The notes: generated by a model not told the origin, from the sequence alone. 64,000 nt of DNA from Nocardia bovistercoris (GCF_015674855.1 NZ_JADMLG010000011.1:238323-302322), one strand, 5' to 3'. Positions 8,667 through 17,317 are shown, numbered from the stretch's first letter. Numbers and translations are program-made.

Positions 8667-8690
8667 GCGGAAGTCCGTAATCTGGCAAAT

Positions 8691-9254
8691 ATGACCAGCT
8701 ATAAAATTCATAGCGCACGCATGGCTCCCGCTCCGTCGCCGCTACCTACCGATATGCAGGACGCCATCGACGCCATCATGCGCGGCGCCCCACCACTGCT
8801 GCTGTTCACCACCATGGCTCGGGACCGACGCCTGTTCTTCAAGTTCTTCGACTCCGGCCTCCTCGATCGCGGCCACCTGACGATCCGGCAACGCGAAATC
8901 GTCATCGACCGGGTCACCGCCCGCTGCGGAGCCGAGTACGAATGGGGCGTACACGTCTCGGCATTCGCTCAGAAGGCGGCCCTCACCGAGGACCAGATCA
9001 CCTCGCTCGTACACGGCGGCCCCGAAGACACCTGCTGGGACGAGCCCGACCGAATACTGCTGCGCCTGTGCGACACCCTGCACCGCGACTGCACGATCGA
9101 CGACGAACTCTGGGCGGATCTGACCGCACACCACAGCGAGGAAGCGATCCTCGAACTGCTCATGCTGGCAGGCACCTACCGAACGGTGAGCTACCTCGTC
9201 AACAGCTTGCGCCTACCACCTGAAGCGGGCGCCCGCCGCTTCCCGCCCCGGTAG
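8691..9254 (+). CDS. Carboxymuconolactone-decarboxylase-like (AhpD-fold) protein
   Basis: A 187-residue all-helical protein. The central part, LTIRQREIVIDRVTARCGAEYEWGVHVSAFAQKAALTEDQI, is the CMD/AhpD signature, but only the first Cys of the usual CxxC pair is present (RCGAEYEWGVH, followed by the conserved His). It therefore resembles the decarboxylase-type members more than the peroxidase AhpD. ATG 8691 is chosen because upstream sequence in the same frame runs through the divergent regulators. The HxlR gene opposite and the palindrome at 8656 suggest induction by an electrophile or phenolic compound. Confidence 0.75.
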   Translation: MTSYKIHSARMAPAPSPLPTDMQDAIDAIMRGAPPLLLFTTMARDRRLFFKFFDSGLLDRGHLTIRQREIVIDRVTARCGAEYEWGVHVSAFAQKAALTEDQITSLVHGGPEDTCWDEPDRILLRLCDTLHRDCTIDDELWADLTAHHSEEAILELLMLAGTYRTVSYLVNSLRLPPEAGARRFPPR

Positions 9255-9269
9255 CACCGCACCCGAGAC

Positions 9270-9752
9270 TCACCCCGCGACCGCGCCGCTTCCCCCTGCG
9301 GACCGCCACATCCGACGCTCGTCCCGACCATCGGACGAGACACCGACATCGACGAATCCGTGGCGGCGGTAGAGGCCGATCGCGGGCCGATTGTGCGCCT
9401 TCACCGAAAGAGTGACATCGCGACCGTCCGCCCAGTCGACGACCGCTCCGACCGCGGCATCCGCAACACCTCGACCTCGAGCGAAGGGGGCGACCCACAT
9501 CGACATCAGTTCGACGACGCCTTCGGCGGCCTCACGACCACCGACCATGCCCGCCGCGATCCCGTGCCGGTAGACGATCACATTGAACGGGACATCGGTC
9601 AGGCGGGCGCGCCACCGCGCCTCGGTATCACCGGGACCGCTCCAGTCCGCGAGTACGGAGCCGAAACTCGCGGGCGACTCGGTCAGCGCGCGGAGGCGAA
9701 GACCGCGCCACAGTCGCCAGTCGTCGGCCCGGAGCGTCCGCACCTCGATCAC
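9270..9752 (-). CDS. GNAT family N-acetyltransferase
   Basis: A 160-residue acetyltransferase. Motif A, the acetyl-CoA pyrophosphate loop, is seen in LMSMWVAPFARGRGVADAAV, preceded by the strand GMVGGREAAEGVVEL and followed by LSVKAHNRPAIGLYRRHGF, the C-terminal GNAT signature. Substrate cannot be predicted. The GTG at 9752 is preferred because AGGGGG lies five bases before it; a GTG six bases earlier overlaps that site. The gene converges with the CMD gene across only 15 bases. Confidence 0.8.
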   Translation of the reverse strand: MIEVRTLRADDWRLWRGLRLRALTESPASFGSVLADWSGPGDTEARWRARLTDVPFNVIVYRHGIAAGMVGGREAAEGVVELMSMWVAPFARGRGVADAAVGAVVDWADGRDVTLSVKAHNRPAIGLYRRHGFVDVGVSSDGRDERRMWRSAGGSGAVAG

Positions 9753-9908
9753 CGCCACCCCCTGCTCACCGCATCCGAGTGGACTCGACGATATCCGGTC
9801 GCCCGCACCTCGGCCTGCGATTTTTCGCGGTGGATCGCGGCGTCGGTTCCACGTGCGTCCGGCCGCCGAGGGCAGAATCACATGCCGCAGTACATCGTCA
9901 ACAACTTG

Positions 9909-9920
9909 ATTGTGCACAAT
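9909..9920. promoter_or_regulatory. Perfect palindrome ATTGTGCACAAT upstream of DoxX gene
   Basis: A 12-base perfect palindrome 22 bases before the ATG of the DoxX-like gene. Its core, ATTGTGCACAAT, closely resembles binding sites of MarR-type peroxide sensors such as OhrR. No MarR gene is in the neighbourhood, so a regulator elsewhere would be needed. Assignment by motif likeness only. Confidence 0.5.
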
Positions 9921-9941
9921 GCTTATGTCACGATCGGCGAT

Positions 9942-10391
9942 ATGAGCACCCCGGTCACATCGAACCGACCATCCCGCGTCGCGGAAGCGATTCGGACGAT
10001 CGCGCGCCTGCTGCTCGGGGTCGCCCTCGTCTTCGCGGGGATCACCCATCTCACCTCCGCACGCGAGGAATTCCAGGCCCAGGTTCCCGCGTGGGTTCCG
10101 GTCGACGAGGATCTGGTCGTCCTCGCCTCTGGTGTCGTCGAGATCGGGCTCGGCCTGGCGCTGGTGTTCGTGGTCCGGCGTTGGCGGCCGATCGTCGGTG
10201 TCCTGGCCGCCGCGTTCTTCCTGGTGATCTTCCCGGGCAATATCGGCCAGTGGCGCGAACACGTGGACGCCTTCGGCCTCGACACCGACGGCAAGCGCTT
10301 CACCCGGCTGTTCTTCCAGCCCGTCCTGATCGCGATCGCGCTGTGGTCGACCGGCGGTTGGTCCTGGCTGCGGGAGAAGCTGCGGCGCTGA
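9942..10391 (+). CDS. DoxX-like integral membrane protein
   Basis: A 149-residue protein with about four hydrophobic segments: residues 18-38 (ARLLLGVALVFAGITHL), 60-80 (VLASGVVEIGLGLALVFVV), 86-105 (IVGVLAAAFFLVIFPGNIGQ) and the C-terminal LFFQPVLIAIALWSTGGW. The HLTSAREEF stretch after helix 1 and the overall layout fit DoxX/DoxD-like small membrane proteins, some of which take part in thiol or oxidative-stress handling. The palindrome at 9909-9920 suggests redox-type control. It converges with the PPK2 gene. Confidence 0.75.
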   Translation: MSTPVTSNRPSRVAEAIRTIARLLLGVALVFAGITHLTSAREEFQAQVPAWVPVDEDLVVLASGVVEIGLGLALVFVVRRWRPIVGVLAAAFFLVIFPGNIGQWREHVDAFGLDTDGKRFTRLFFQPVLIAIALWSTGGWSWLREKLRR

Positions 10392-10405
10392 CTCGGGGCG
10401 TCGAC

Positions 10406-11344
10406 TCAGGAGCCGATGATGTCGCGGGCGCGCCCGACGATGAGCGGGTCGGCGGGGGCCACGATCTCGAGATCCTTGTTGTCGTAGTCGAACAGCCCGA
10501 GCACGTGGCGCATGGCGTTGAGCCTGGCGCGCTTCTTGTCGTTGCTCCTGACCACCGTCCACGGCGCGTAGTCGGTGTCGGTGTGTTCGAAGTTCTCTTC
10601 CTTGGCCGCGGTGTAGTCGTCCCACTTGTCCAGCGAGGCGAGGTCCATCGGGGACAGTTTCCACTGGCGGACCGGATCGACCTGGCGGATGGCGAAGCGG
10701 GTGCGCTGTTCCAGCGGCGACACCGAGAACCAGAATTTCACCAGGTCGACGCCGTCGTCGACGAGCATGCGCTCGAACAGCGGCACTTGGGCCAGGAAGC
10801 GCCGATGCTGTTCGGGGCTGCAGAAACCCATCACCCGCTCCACTCCGGCCCGGTTGTACCAGGACCGATCGAACAGCACGATCTCCCCGGCCGCGGGCAG
10901 GTGTTGGACGTAGCGCTGGAAATTCCACTGGGTCTGCTCGCGGGCGCTCGGCTTCTCCAGCGCCACCACTCGCGCACCGCGCGGATTGAGGTGTTCGGTG
11001 AACCGTTTGATGGTGCCGCCCTTGCCCGCCGCGTCGCGGCCCTCGAACACGATGACCAGGCGGCGCCCGCTGTCCTTGACCCAGTTCTGCAACTTCAGCA
11101 ATTCGATCTGCAGCAGCCGTTTGTCGGCCTCGTAGACCTGCCGGGATAGTCGATGGTCGTACGGATAGCCTTCGCGCCAGGTGTCGACGACGAACGCGCC
11201 GTCCGCGGTCAGCAGGCGCGGGTCGTCGTCGTCGAGGTCGTCGACGGTGTAGCCGGCGGTGTCGGTCAGATCGATCGCGGAGTCGAGGTCCTTGATCTCG
11301 CTCAGGTCGCGCAACAGTGGCTGGGAGGTGGCGAAATCGGTCAT
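10406..11344 (-). CDS. ppk2: Polyphosphate kinase 2
   Basis: A 312-residue class of kinase that transfers phosphate between polyphosphate and nucleoside phosphates. The Walker A is FEGRDAAGKGGTIKRF, Walker B lies in VLFDRSWYNRAGVERVMGF, and the lid region follows with FWFSVSPLEQRTRF. The signature PMDLASLDKWDDYTAAKE is typical of single-domain PPK2 enzymes. The first 55 residues are acidic and variable. Length matches the family. It is transcribed alone, divergent from the TetR gene at 11474. Confidence 0.93.
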   Translation of the reverse strand: MTDFATSQPLLRDLSEIKDLDSAIDLTDTAGYTVDDLDDDDPRLLTADGAFVVDTWREGYPYDHRLSRQVYEADKRLLQIELLKLQNWVKDSGRRLVIVFEGRDAAGKGGTIKRFTEHLNPRGARVVALEKPSAREQTQWNFQRYVQHLPAAGEIVLFDRSWYNRAGVERVMGFCSPEQHRRFLAQVPLFERMLVDDGVDLVKFWFSVSPLEQRTRFAIRQVDPVRQWKLSPMDLASLDKWDDYTAAKEENFEHTDTDYAPWTVVRSNDKKRARLNAMRHVLGLFDYDNKDLEIVAPADPLIVGRARDIIGS

Positions 11345-11366
11345 TCCGCGACATTAACGACACAGG

Positions 11367-11382
11367 TTGACAAATTGGTGAA
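11367..11382. promoter_or_regulatory. Imperfect palindrome overlapping a TTGACA -35 box
   Basis: TTGACAAATTGGTGAA matches its own reverse complement at 12 of 16 positions and begins with a consensus -35 hexamer. It sits between ppk2 and the divergent TetR gene, so it could be an autoregulatory TetR operator. No clear -10 element was placed. Confidence 0.35.
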
Positions 11383-11473
11383 CTCCCAGCGCACCCGTTC
11401 GCGCGACCGTGATCGCGCCGACGCCAGGGCCGAGCACATAGGCTCCGAGCCGGTACACCGAATTGGAGGACGG

Positions 11474-12070
11474 ATGTCGCTGGAAGATCGCCCATCGGGT
11501 CGCCGCAAGGATGCGACCGCGACCAGGGCCGCACTGCTCACCGCGGCGCGCACCCTGTTCTCCGAACGCGGCTACGAACGCACCACGGTGCGCGCGATCG
11601 CGGCCGAGGCGGGCGTGAATCAGGCCCTGTTGTTCCGCTATTTCGGCTCGAAGAGCGATTTGTTCCGCGCCGCGCTCACCGATCGCGGCTGGCAGATGCT
11701 GTCCGACGGGGCCGACGATTCGCTGCCCGCGCGCCTGCTCGCCTCCGTCCTCGACCCGAGCGATACCGCCACCCAGGGCAATTGGCTGATCACCGCATTG
11801 CGTTCGGCCGACCGGGAGGACGGCGCCCTGCTGATCCAGCGCGAACTCGGCGACGCGTACGCGCGCACGTTGTCGACCCTCACCGAAGCGCCGGACGGCG
11901 AACTGCGCGCCGATCTGCTGCTGGCCTGGTTGCTCGGCATCGCCTTGGTGCGCTCGGTGCACCGCCGCGAGCCACTCGCGCACGCCGACTCGCGCGCGGT
12001 CGCCGAGATCGTACTGCGCGCCACGCAGGCGATGCTCGAGAACGTCGACACCAACTTTCCACCGGGGTAA
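11474..12070 (+). CDS. TetR/AcrR family transcriptional regulator
   Basis: A 198-residue repressor. The helix-turn-helix is TTVRAIAAEAGVNQALLFRYFGSKSDLFRAAL near residues 35-66, preceded by the standard first helix (ATRAALLTAARTLFSERGY). The C-terminal ligand domain resembles the TetR_C group seen in mycobacterial regulators (NWLITALRSADREDGALL). GGAGGA lies three bases before the ATG. Its 3' end is 123 bases from the P450 gene, whose promoter carries a TetR-like palindrome at 12117-12134, so this is the best candidate regulator of the P450/ferredoxin pair. Confidence 0.85.
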   Translation: MSLEDRPSGRRKDATATRAALLTAARTLFSERGYERTTVRAIAAEAGVNQALLFRYFGSKSDLFRAALTDRGWQMLSDGADDSLPARLLASVLDPSDTATQGNWLITALRSADREDGALLIQRELGDAYARTLSTLTEAPDGELRADLLLAWLLGIALVRSVHRREPLAHADSRAVAEIVLRATQAMLENVDTNFPPG

Positions 12071-12082
12071 CGCATTCCGCTG

Positions 12083-12134
12083 TTGACTGCGCCCGCGACC
12101 AGTCCTATCGTCAATTTGTAAGCAATCGCTTACA
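12083..12134 (+). promoter_or_regulatory. Promoter and TetR-type operator of the P450-ferredoxin genes
   Basis: TTGACT at 12083-12088 and TATCGT at 12106-12111 are separated by 17 bases and form a plausible sigma-70-like promoter. Immediately downstream, TGTAAGC-AATC-GCTTACA (12117-12134) is a perfect inverted repeat with seven-base arms. A repressor bound there would cover the transcription start. The adjacent TetR gene is the likely ligand-responsive repressor; this is inference. Confidence 0.6.
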
Positions 12135-12193
12135 TCACAGACGTCTCGCGACAGACATCCCAGCGCGACCGACATCCCAGAACGGGAGAGCGC

Positions 12194-13396
12194 ATGACCG
12201 TCGACAGCCAGGTCCGCCGATACCCCTTCGGTGAACCGTTCCGCCTCGAGATCGACCCCCATTTCGCCGAACTCCGCAAAGACGAGCCCGTCGCCCGCGT
12301 CCAACTCCCCTACGGGGGCGAGGGCTGGCTGGTGACCCGATACGACGACGTCAAGTCCGTCCTGTCCGACCGGCGCTTCAGCCGCGCGGACACCGTTGCG
12401 CGCGAAGATATTCCGCGTTCGACCCCGGAGCCGTCGCGGCCCGACGGGCTGCTCACCATGGACCCGCCCGAACACACCCGCCTGCGCAAACTGGTAGCCA
12501 AGGCGTTCACCGGCCGCCGCGTCGAACAGCTGCGCCCGCGCATCGCCGAGATCGTCGAGCAATGCCTCACCGCCATGCGGCGCCGCGGCGCACCGGCCGA
12601 TCTGGTGCAAGACCTCGCCCTGCCGCTCCCGGTCGCGGTGATCTGCGAAATGCTCGGCATACCGGCGCGGGACCAGCACCGATTCCGCGAATTCTCCGAC
12701 GCGACACTGTCGACCACCGCGTACACGCGCGAGGAGATCGCCGCGGCCCGCGGCGGCCTCGAGGCCTATCTGGCCGAGGTCGTCGCCGAACGAAGGACCC
12801 GTCCCACCGACGATCTGCTCGCCGCCCTGACCGCCGCCCGCGACGAGGACGACCGCCTCAGCGAACAGGAGCTGGTCAACCTCGGCATCGTGCTGCTGAT
12901 CGCGGGCCACGAGACCACCGCCAACCAGATCGCGAATTTCGTCTACACCCTGCTCGGCAATCCGGGCGAATGGGAACGGCTGCGGGCGAATCCGGACCTG
13001 CTGCCCGGCGCCATCGAGGAGCTGCTGCGCTACATCCAGCTCGGCGCGGGCACCTCCTTCGCGCGAATGGCCACCGAGGACGTGGAATTGAGCGGTGTGC
13101 GCATCCGCGCGGGCGACGCGGTGCTCGTCCACATGCCATCGGCCAACCGCGACGAATCCGTGTTCCCCGACGCCGAGAAACTCGTACTCGAACGAAAGGT
13201 CAACCCGCACGTCGCATTCGGCCACGGCGTGCACCACTGCCTCGGCGCGCAGCTGGCCCGACTGGAGCTCAGGATCGCACTCGGCGGCATCCTCGACCAC
13301 TTCCCCACCCTGCGCCTGGCGGTCCCGGTCGAGGAAATCCCTTGGAAGACGGGCCTTCTCGTGCGCGGGCCCCGAGAGCTGCCCGTCGCGTGGTGA
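12194..13396 (+). CDS. Cytochrome P450 (class I, bacterial CYP105-like)
   Basis: A 400-residue soluble P450. The I-helix motif is LLIAGHETTANQ, ExxR is in AIEELLRY, and the heme ligand is Cys349 in FGHGVHHCLGAQLARLEL. MDPPEHTRLRKLVAKAFT and the total length fit the typical actinobacterial class I enzymes that draw electrons from a ferredoxin. That ferredoxin is encoded ten bases downstream. The upstream promoter with a TetR-like operator suggests substrate induction. The substrate cannot be deduced; the surrounding aldehyde dehydrogenase, SDR and CoA transferase suggest the first oxidation of a catabolic route. Confidence 0.9.
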   Translation: MTVDSQVRRYPFGEPFRLEIDPHFAELRKDEPVARVQLPYGGEGWLVTRYDDVKSVLSDRRFSRADTVAREDIPRSTPEPSRPDGLLTMDPPEHTRLRKLVAKAFTGRRVEQLRPRIAEIVEQCLTAMRRRGAPADLVQDLALPLPVAVICEMLGIPARDQHRFREFSDATLSTTAYTREEIAAARGGLEAYLAEVVAERRTRPTDDLLAALTAARDEDDRLSEQELVNLGIVLLIAGHETTANQIANFVYTLLGNPGEWERLRANPDLLPGAIEELLRYIQLGAGTSFARMATEDVELSGVRIRAGDAVLVHMPSANRDESVFPDAEKLVLERKVNPHVAFGHGVHHCLGAQLARLELRIALGGILDHFPTLRLAVPVEEIPWKTGLLVRGPRELPVAW

Positions 13397-13406
13397 GGTG
13401 GGCGCG

Positions 13407-13634
13407 ATGAGCGAGGAACAGTGGCGCATCACCGTCGACCGCACCGCCTGCCTCGGGTCCGGCATGTGCGTCGGGGTGGCGCCGAGCCATTTCAGCCTGG
13501 TCGACGGGCTGTCCAGTCCGCGGCGCGAGCACGCACCGCCCGACACCGCGGTGGTGGAGGCGGCCGAGTCCTGCCCGGTCGAGGCGATCCTGGTCACGTC
13601 CGCCGAGTCCGGCGCCACGATAGCCCCGGAATAG
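13407..13634 (+). CDS. 3Fe-4S ferredoxin, P450 redox partner
   Basis: A 75-residue ferredoxin. Cysteines occur as CLGSGMC (residues 16-22) and later as ESCPVEAI, a spacing of C-x5-C-xn-CP. The middle position that would hold the fourth ligand of a 4Fe-4S cluster is Ser or Gly, so this is the 3Fe-4S type that serves actinobacterial P450s. The gene follows the P450 by ten bases and surely forms one transcript with it. ATG 13407 gives the standard family length. Confidence 0.88.
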   Translation: MSEEQWRITVDRTACLGSGMCVGVAPSHFSLVDGLSSPRREHAPPDTAVVEAAESCPVEAILVTSAESGATIAPE

Positions 13635-13712
13635 CGCATCCGGGGCCGGATCGAACCGCCCGCATGAAACTGTCGTTTCCACATCCGGAGAGTGATATTC
13701 TCGCATCGTAAA

Positions 13713-13724
13713 TTAAGCGCTTAA
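13713..13724. promoter_or_regulatory. Palindrome TTAAGCGCTTAA upstream of aldehyde dehydrogenase
   Basis: A perfect 12-base palindrome about 90 bases before the aldehyde dehydrogenase start. Its half-site TAAGC/GCTTA is the same as in the operator at 12117-12134, but without the four-base spacer. A common TetR regulator with flexible spacing, or two related regulators, could explain this. Function is inferred from symmetry and position. Confidence 0.45.
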
Positions 13725-13816
13725 CCTCGGTGCCGCGAGCACATCCGCTCGGCCGAGCGGCCGTCGGGCACCGCGCTTCTCCGCGTCGGAGCGGCTCGGC
13801 GAAAGGACAAGGGACA

Positions 13817-15265
13817 TTGAGTAACGCCATCGACACCGCCACCGTGGCCGGGAGCCACGGATCGGGGATCATTCCGGTCTACGACCCGTCCAACGAAGAG
13901 CTGATCGGGGAGGTCGTCGACTCCGACCAGAAGATCGTCGACGAGGCGGTGGCCAGGGCGCGGGAGACCTTCGAATCCGGTGTCTGGCGCAAACTGCCCG
14001 CCGCGCACCGCGCCGAGGTGCTCTTCCGCGCCGCCGACATCATCAAGGCGCGCACCGACGAACTCGCCGCCATCGAGGCGCGCGACAACGGCATGAACGC
14101 CACCGCGGCGCGCCACATCATCAAGGTGTCGCACGAGATGCTCGTGTACTACGCGGGCTGGGTCGGCAAGATCCACGGCGAGTCGAGCAACCTCGTCTCC
14201 GACGGGCTGCTCGGCACGTTCGAGAACTACCACACCTTCACCCAGTACGAACCCGTCGGCGTCGTCGGCCTCATCATCCCGTGGAACGGGCCGTTCTTCA
14301 TCGCCATGCTCAAGGTCGCGCCCGCGCTCGCCGCCGGTTGCAGCGCGGTGCTCAAGCCCGCCGAGCAGACACCGCTGAGCGCGCTGAAGCTCGAGGAGAT
14401 CTTCCGCGAAGCGGGTCTGCCCGACGGTGTCCTCAACGTCATCACCGGCTACGGCGAGACCACCGGCGCCGCGCTCACCGCGCACCCGGATGTCGACAAG
14501 ATCGCGTTCACCGGGTCGACCGAGGTCGGCCGCCTGATCGTGAAGGCGGCCGCGGGCAACCTCAAGCGGCTCACCCTCGAACTCGGCGGCAAGTCGCCGC
14601 TGATCATGTTCGACGACGCGAACCTCGACAAGGCGATCATGGGCGCGGGCATGGGCCTGCTCGCGGGTTCGGGCCAGAACTGTTCGTGCACCTCGCGCAT
14701 CTACGTCCAGCGCGGCATCTACGAACAGGTCGTCGACGGTCTGGCCGCGTTCGCCCAGATGCTCCCGATGGGCGGCAGCGACGACCCGAACTCGGTGCTC
14801 GGACCGCTGATCAGCCAGGAGCAGCGCGCCCGCGTGGCGAGCATCGTCGACGAAGGCGTCGCCGCGGGCGCGCATGTGGTGACCGGCGGCAAGATGCTGG
14901 ATCGGAGCGGCTACTTCTACGAGGCGACGATCGTCACCGACACCACCCCCGACATGCGCCTGATCCGCGAGGAGATCTTCGGCCCCGTCGGCTCGGTCAT
15001 CCCCTTCGACGACGAGGACGAGGTGATCGCCGCCGCGAACGACACCCACTACGGACTCGCGGGGTCCATCTGGACCGAGAACCTCGGCCGCGCCCACCGC
15101 GTCGTCAACGAACTGCGCGCGGGCCAGGTCTGGGTGAACTCCGCGCTCGCCTCCGACCCCTCGATGCCGATCTGCGGCCACAAGCAGTCGGGATGGGGCG
15201 GCGAACGCGGCAAGAAGGGCCTCGAGTCCTACTTCAACATCAAGTCGGTCTACATCGGGCACTGA
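13817..15265 (+). CDS. NAD(P)-dependent aldehyde dehydrogenase
   Basis: A 482-residue ALDH-superfamily enzyme. The cofactor and active-site landmarks are IIPWNGPFFIAMLKVAPALAAG, the glutamate in ELGGKSP, and the catalytic Cys289 in GSGQNCSC. Near the C-terminus the stretch EIFGPVGSVIPF is standard for the family. It oxidises an aldehyde to the acid, here most likely a product of the preceding P450 pathway. A TTG start at 13817 is chosen because it has AAGGACAAGGGA upstream and yields the normal family N-terminus; an earlier in-frame ATG-like start adds 29 low-complexity residues. A terminator hairpin follows. Confidence 0.88.
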   Translation: MSNAIDTATVAGSHGSGIIPVYDPSNEELIGEVVDSDQKIVDEAVARARETFESGVWRKLPAAHRAEVLFRAADIIKARTDELAAIEARDNGMNATAARHIIKVSHEMLVYYAGWVGKIHGESSNLVSDGLLGTFENYHTFTQYEPVGVVGLIIPWNGPFFIAMLKVAPALAAGCSAVLKPAEQTPLSALKLEEIFREAGLPDGVLNVITGYGETTGAALTAHPDVDKIAFTGSTEVGRLIVKAAAGNLKRLTLELGGKSPLIMFDDANLDKAIMGAGMGLLAGSGQNCSCTSRIYVQRGIYEQVVDGLAAFAQMLPMGGSDDPNSVLGPLISQEQRARVASIVDEGVAAGAHVVTGGKMLDRSGYFYEATIVTDTTPDMRLIREEIFGPVGSVIPFDDEDEVIAAANDTHYGLAGSIWTENLGRAHRVVNELRAGQVWVNSALASDPSMPICGHKQSGWGGERGKKGLESYFNIKSVYIGH

Positions 15266-15281
15266 CCGATTCTCGACACGG

Positions 15282-15313
15282 GCGAGCCGGTGGGGCGTAC
15301 TCCACCGGCTCGC
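15282..15313 (+). terminator. Hairpin terminator after aldehyde dehydrogenase
   Basis: GCGAGCCGGTGG and CCACCGGCTCGC form a perfect 12-bp stem with an eight-base loop, 17 bases after the stop codon. There is no T-run after it, as is common for intrinsic terminators in high-GC actinobacteria. Confidence 0.7.
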
Positions 15314-15678
15314 TGTCGCGTGGAATCCACGCGAAGGCTGCTCGGCAGACCGCGAATTGTGACTTGCCCCGGTCGATTCGGGATAGTTTGTGAATTCCCC
15401 CTCCGATCGCCGCCACGGTTGTCCGGGCGAGCGGCGTGCGGCACGGTGAGACGCGCAGCATCGGTGCGACCGTCATGTCCCGCGCCCGCTGCCGGACGGC
15501 GCGAGGGCCCGCACCGAGAACCGTAGGACATGGCCTTGCCCGGCACCGTCGTCGAGAACGCCTGTGGGTCCGACCCGATAACGCACGAAACGCGGTGCAG
15601 ATCGAAGGATTTCATGGGTCATCTCGCGATCCCAAGCCGAGGCCGAGCGCCGGAATCGCCGAACGGGCGGGTGACATC
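15314..15678. other. Long leader before the MFS gene, no gene seen
   Basis: About 365 bases between the terminator and the MFS start. The MFS frame stays open through part of it, but the encoded residues are arginine-rich with no membrane character, so they are not counted as protein. No convincing promoter, riboswitch or small gene was recognised. Confidence 0.4.
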
Positions 15679-17190
15679 GTGAGCGGATCTCCGACGCCGA
15701 CCCTCTCGGGTGTCGCGAACTCGGCGGCGGCGATCGACGGCGGCGGGCAGACCAAGGTATGGGGGCTGCCGATCTTCGTACTCGGCGGACTGCAGCTGCT
15801 CGTGGTGCTCGACGGAACGGTCGTCGCGCTGGCGCTGCCGCGGATTCGCGACGCGCTGGGGCTCACCGAATCCGGGGGCAACTGGATCATCACCGCCTAC
15901 GTGCTGGCCTTCGGCGGCCTCATGCTGCTCGGCGGGCGACTCGGCGACACCTTCGGCCGCCGCCGGGTGTTCGCGGCGGGCGTCACCGTCTTCACGCTCA
16001 CCTCGTTGTTGAGCGGTCTGGCCTGGGACGACACCAGCCTGATCGTCGGGCGCGCGCTGCAAGGGATGGCCGCGGCCGTGGCGGCGCCCACCGCGATGGC
16101 GCTGATCGCCACCACCTACGCGCCTGGCAAACCGCGCAGTCAAGCGTTCGCGATCTACGCCACCCTGACCGGTGTCGCGTCGGTCGGCGGCCTCATCGCG
16201 GGCGGGCTGCTCACCGAACTGTCGTGGCGGCTGATCTTCCTGATCAATGTGCCGATCGGCGTTCTGGTCGTGCTCGGCGCGCTCACCTGCCTGCGGGAAT
16301 CGCAGGGCGCGCGCAGCCAGCTCGACGTGCCGGGCGCGGTGCTCGCCACTCTCGGCGTGACCTCGGCGGTGTTCGCGGCCAACGAATTCACCGGCGGCTG
16401 GCAGCGCCCGATCGTGCTGGCGCCCGCGATCGCCGCGGCGGCGCTGCTGACCGCGTTCGTGCTCGTGGAGCGGCGCGCCGCCAACCCGATCCTGCCGTTC
16501 ACGGTCTTCGACGATCCGAGTCGGGTGGCGACGCTGCTGGCCATCGTGTTCTGCGGGGCGAACATGATGTGCCTCGCGGTGTTCATCTCCCAGTACCTCC
16601 AGATCGTGCGCGGGTATTCGCCCGTGCACAGTGGACTCGCGGTCGTGCCGTTCGCGGGCGGGCTCGCGGTGGCGGCGATCATCGCCTCCAAACTCGCGCT
16701 GCGCCTGCCGCCGCGCCCGCTGGTGCTGCTCAGCGCGATTCCCATCATTCCGGGCTGCCTCTACGCGTCGTGGACCGCCACCGATTCGCCCGCCTACTTT
16801 CCCGGCATCGCGGCCACCGTGGTCATGATCGGGTTCGGTGTCGGCCTCGCGGCGATCCCGTTGACTCTCGCGGTGGTGGCGGGGGTCACACCTTCCGACA
16901 TCGGGCCGCTCACCGCGCTCGCCCAGGTCGCCCAGAACCTCGGCGGCGCGGTCGGACTCGTGGTCGTCGGTGCGTTCGCGAGTTCGCGGACGCTGTCGCT
17001 GGGCGGTCCGAGCGCACCGGTCGACGACATGTCCGAGCAGCAGATCACCGCACTGGCCCAGGGCTACGGGCTGGCCTTCGCCTGCTGCGCCGTGATCGCG
17101 GTGGCGATCGGTCTGGCGACACTTGGCATTCGATTCACCCCGCGGGATATCGCCGAGGGGCAAGCCGCCCAGGAAGCCGCGCATTCCTAG
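15679..17190 (+). CDS. MFS drug/compound exporter, DHA2 (EmrB/QacA) type
   Basis: A 503-residue membrane protein with about 14 hydrophobic segments, the count typical of the DHA2 group. The first helix carries VVLDGTVVALALPRI, matching motif D1 of this group; motif A appears as GGRLGDTFGRRRVF and motif C-like GLIAGGLL in helix 5. Such carriers export hydrophobic compounds with proton influx. GTG 15679 puts the first helix near residue 28 as in relatives. It lies between the aldehyde dehydrogenase and the LLM oxidoreductase on the same strand and may export a substrate or product of this pathway. Confidence 0.85.
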   Translation: MSGSPTPTLSGVANSAAAIDGGGQTKVWGLPIFVLGGLQLLVVLDGTVVALALPRIRDALGLTESGGNWIITAYVLAFGGLMLLGGRLGDTFGRRRVFAAGVTVFTLTSLLSGLAWDDTSLIVGRALQGMAAAVAAPTAMALIATTYAPGKPRSQAFAIYATLTGVASVGGLIAGGLLTELSWRLIFLINVPIGVLVVLGALTCLRESQGARSQLDVPGAVLATLGVTSAVFAANEFTGGWQRPIVLAPAIAAAALLTAFVLVERRAANPILPFTVFDDPSRVATLLAIVFCGANMMCLAVFISQYLQIVRGYSPVHSGLAVVPFAGGLAVAAIIASKLALRLPPRPLVLLSAIPIIPGCLYASWTATDSPAYFPGIAATVVMIGFGVGLAAIPLTLAVVAGVTPSDIGPLTALAQVAQNLGGAVGLVVVGAFASSRTLSLGGPSAPVDDMSEQQITALAQGYGLAFACCAVIAVAIGLATLGIRFTPRDIAEGQAAQEAAHS

Positions 17191-17301
17191 CGGGCCGGTG
17201 CGGTCGGTCGTGTACTCCGAGCACTCGCGCGATGATCGAAAAACTGTTGGCGGGCCGCCCCGCGCTAGTAGAGTTCTCCTGGAATGCGAGGACCACTCGC
17301 T

Positions 17302-17317
17302 TCAGATAAGAATCTGA
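17302..17317. promoter_or_regulatory. Inverted repeat TCAGAT-AAGA-ATCTGA before the LLM operon
   Basis: A perfect inverted repeat with six-base arms lies 44 bases upstream of the LLM oxidoreductase start. It overlaps a TAAGAAT element that could serve as a -10 box. It is a plausible repressor site for the three-gene operon at 17361-20351, and it differs from the TAAGC palindromes nearby. Confidence 0.45.

Noticed and set aside
7332..8690. Upstream extension of the CMD-family frame
   Set aside because: It runs antisense through the GlxA and HxlR genes, is Arg/Gly-rich and lacks domain similarity; the ATG at 8691 gives the normal length.
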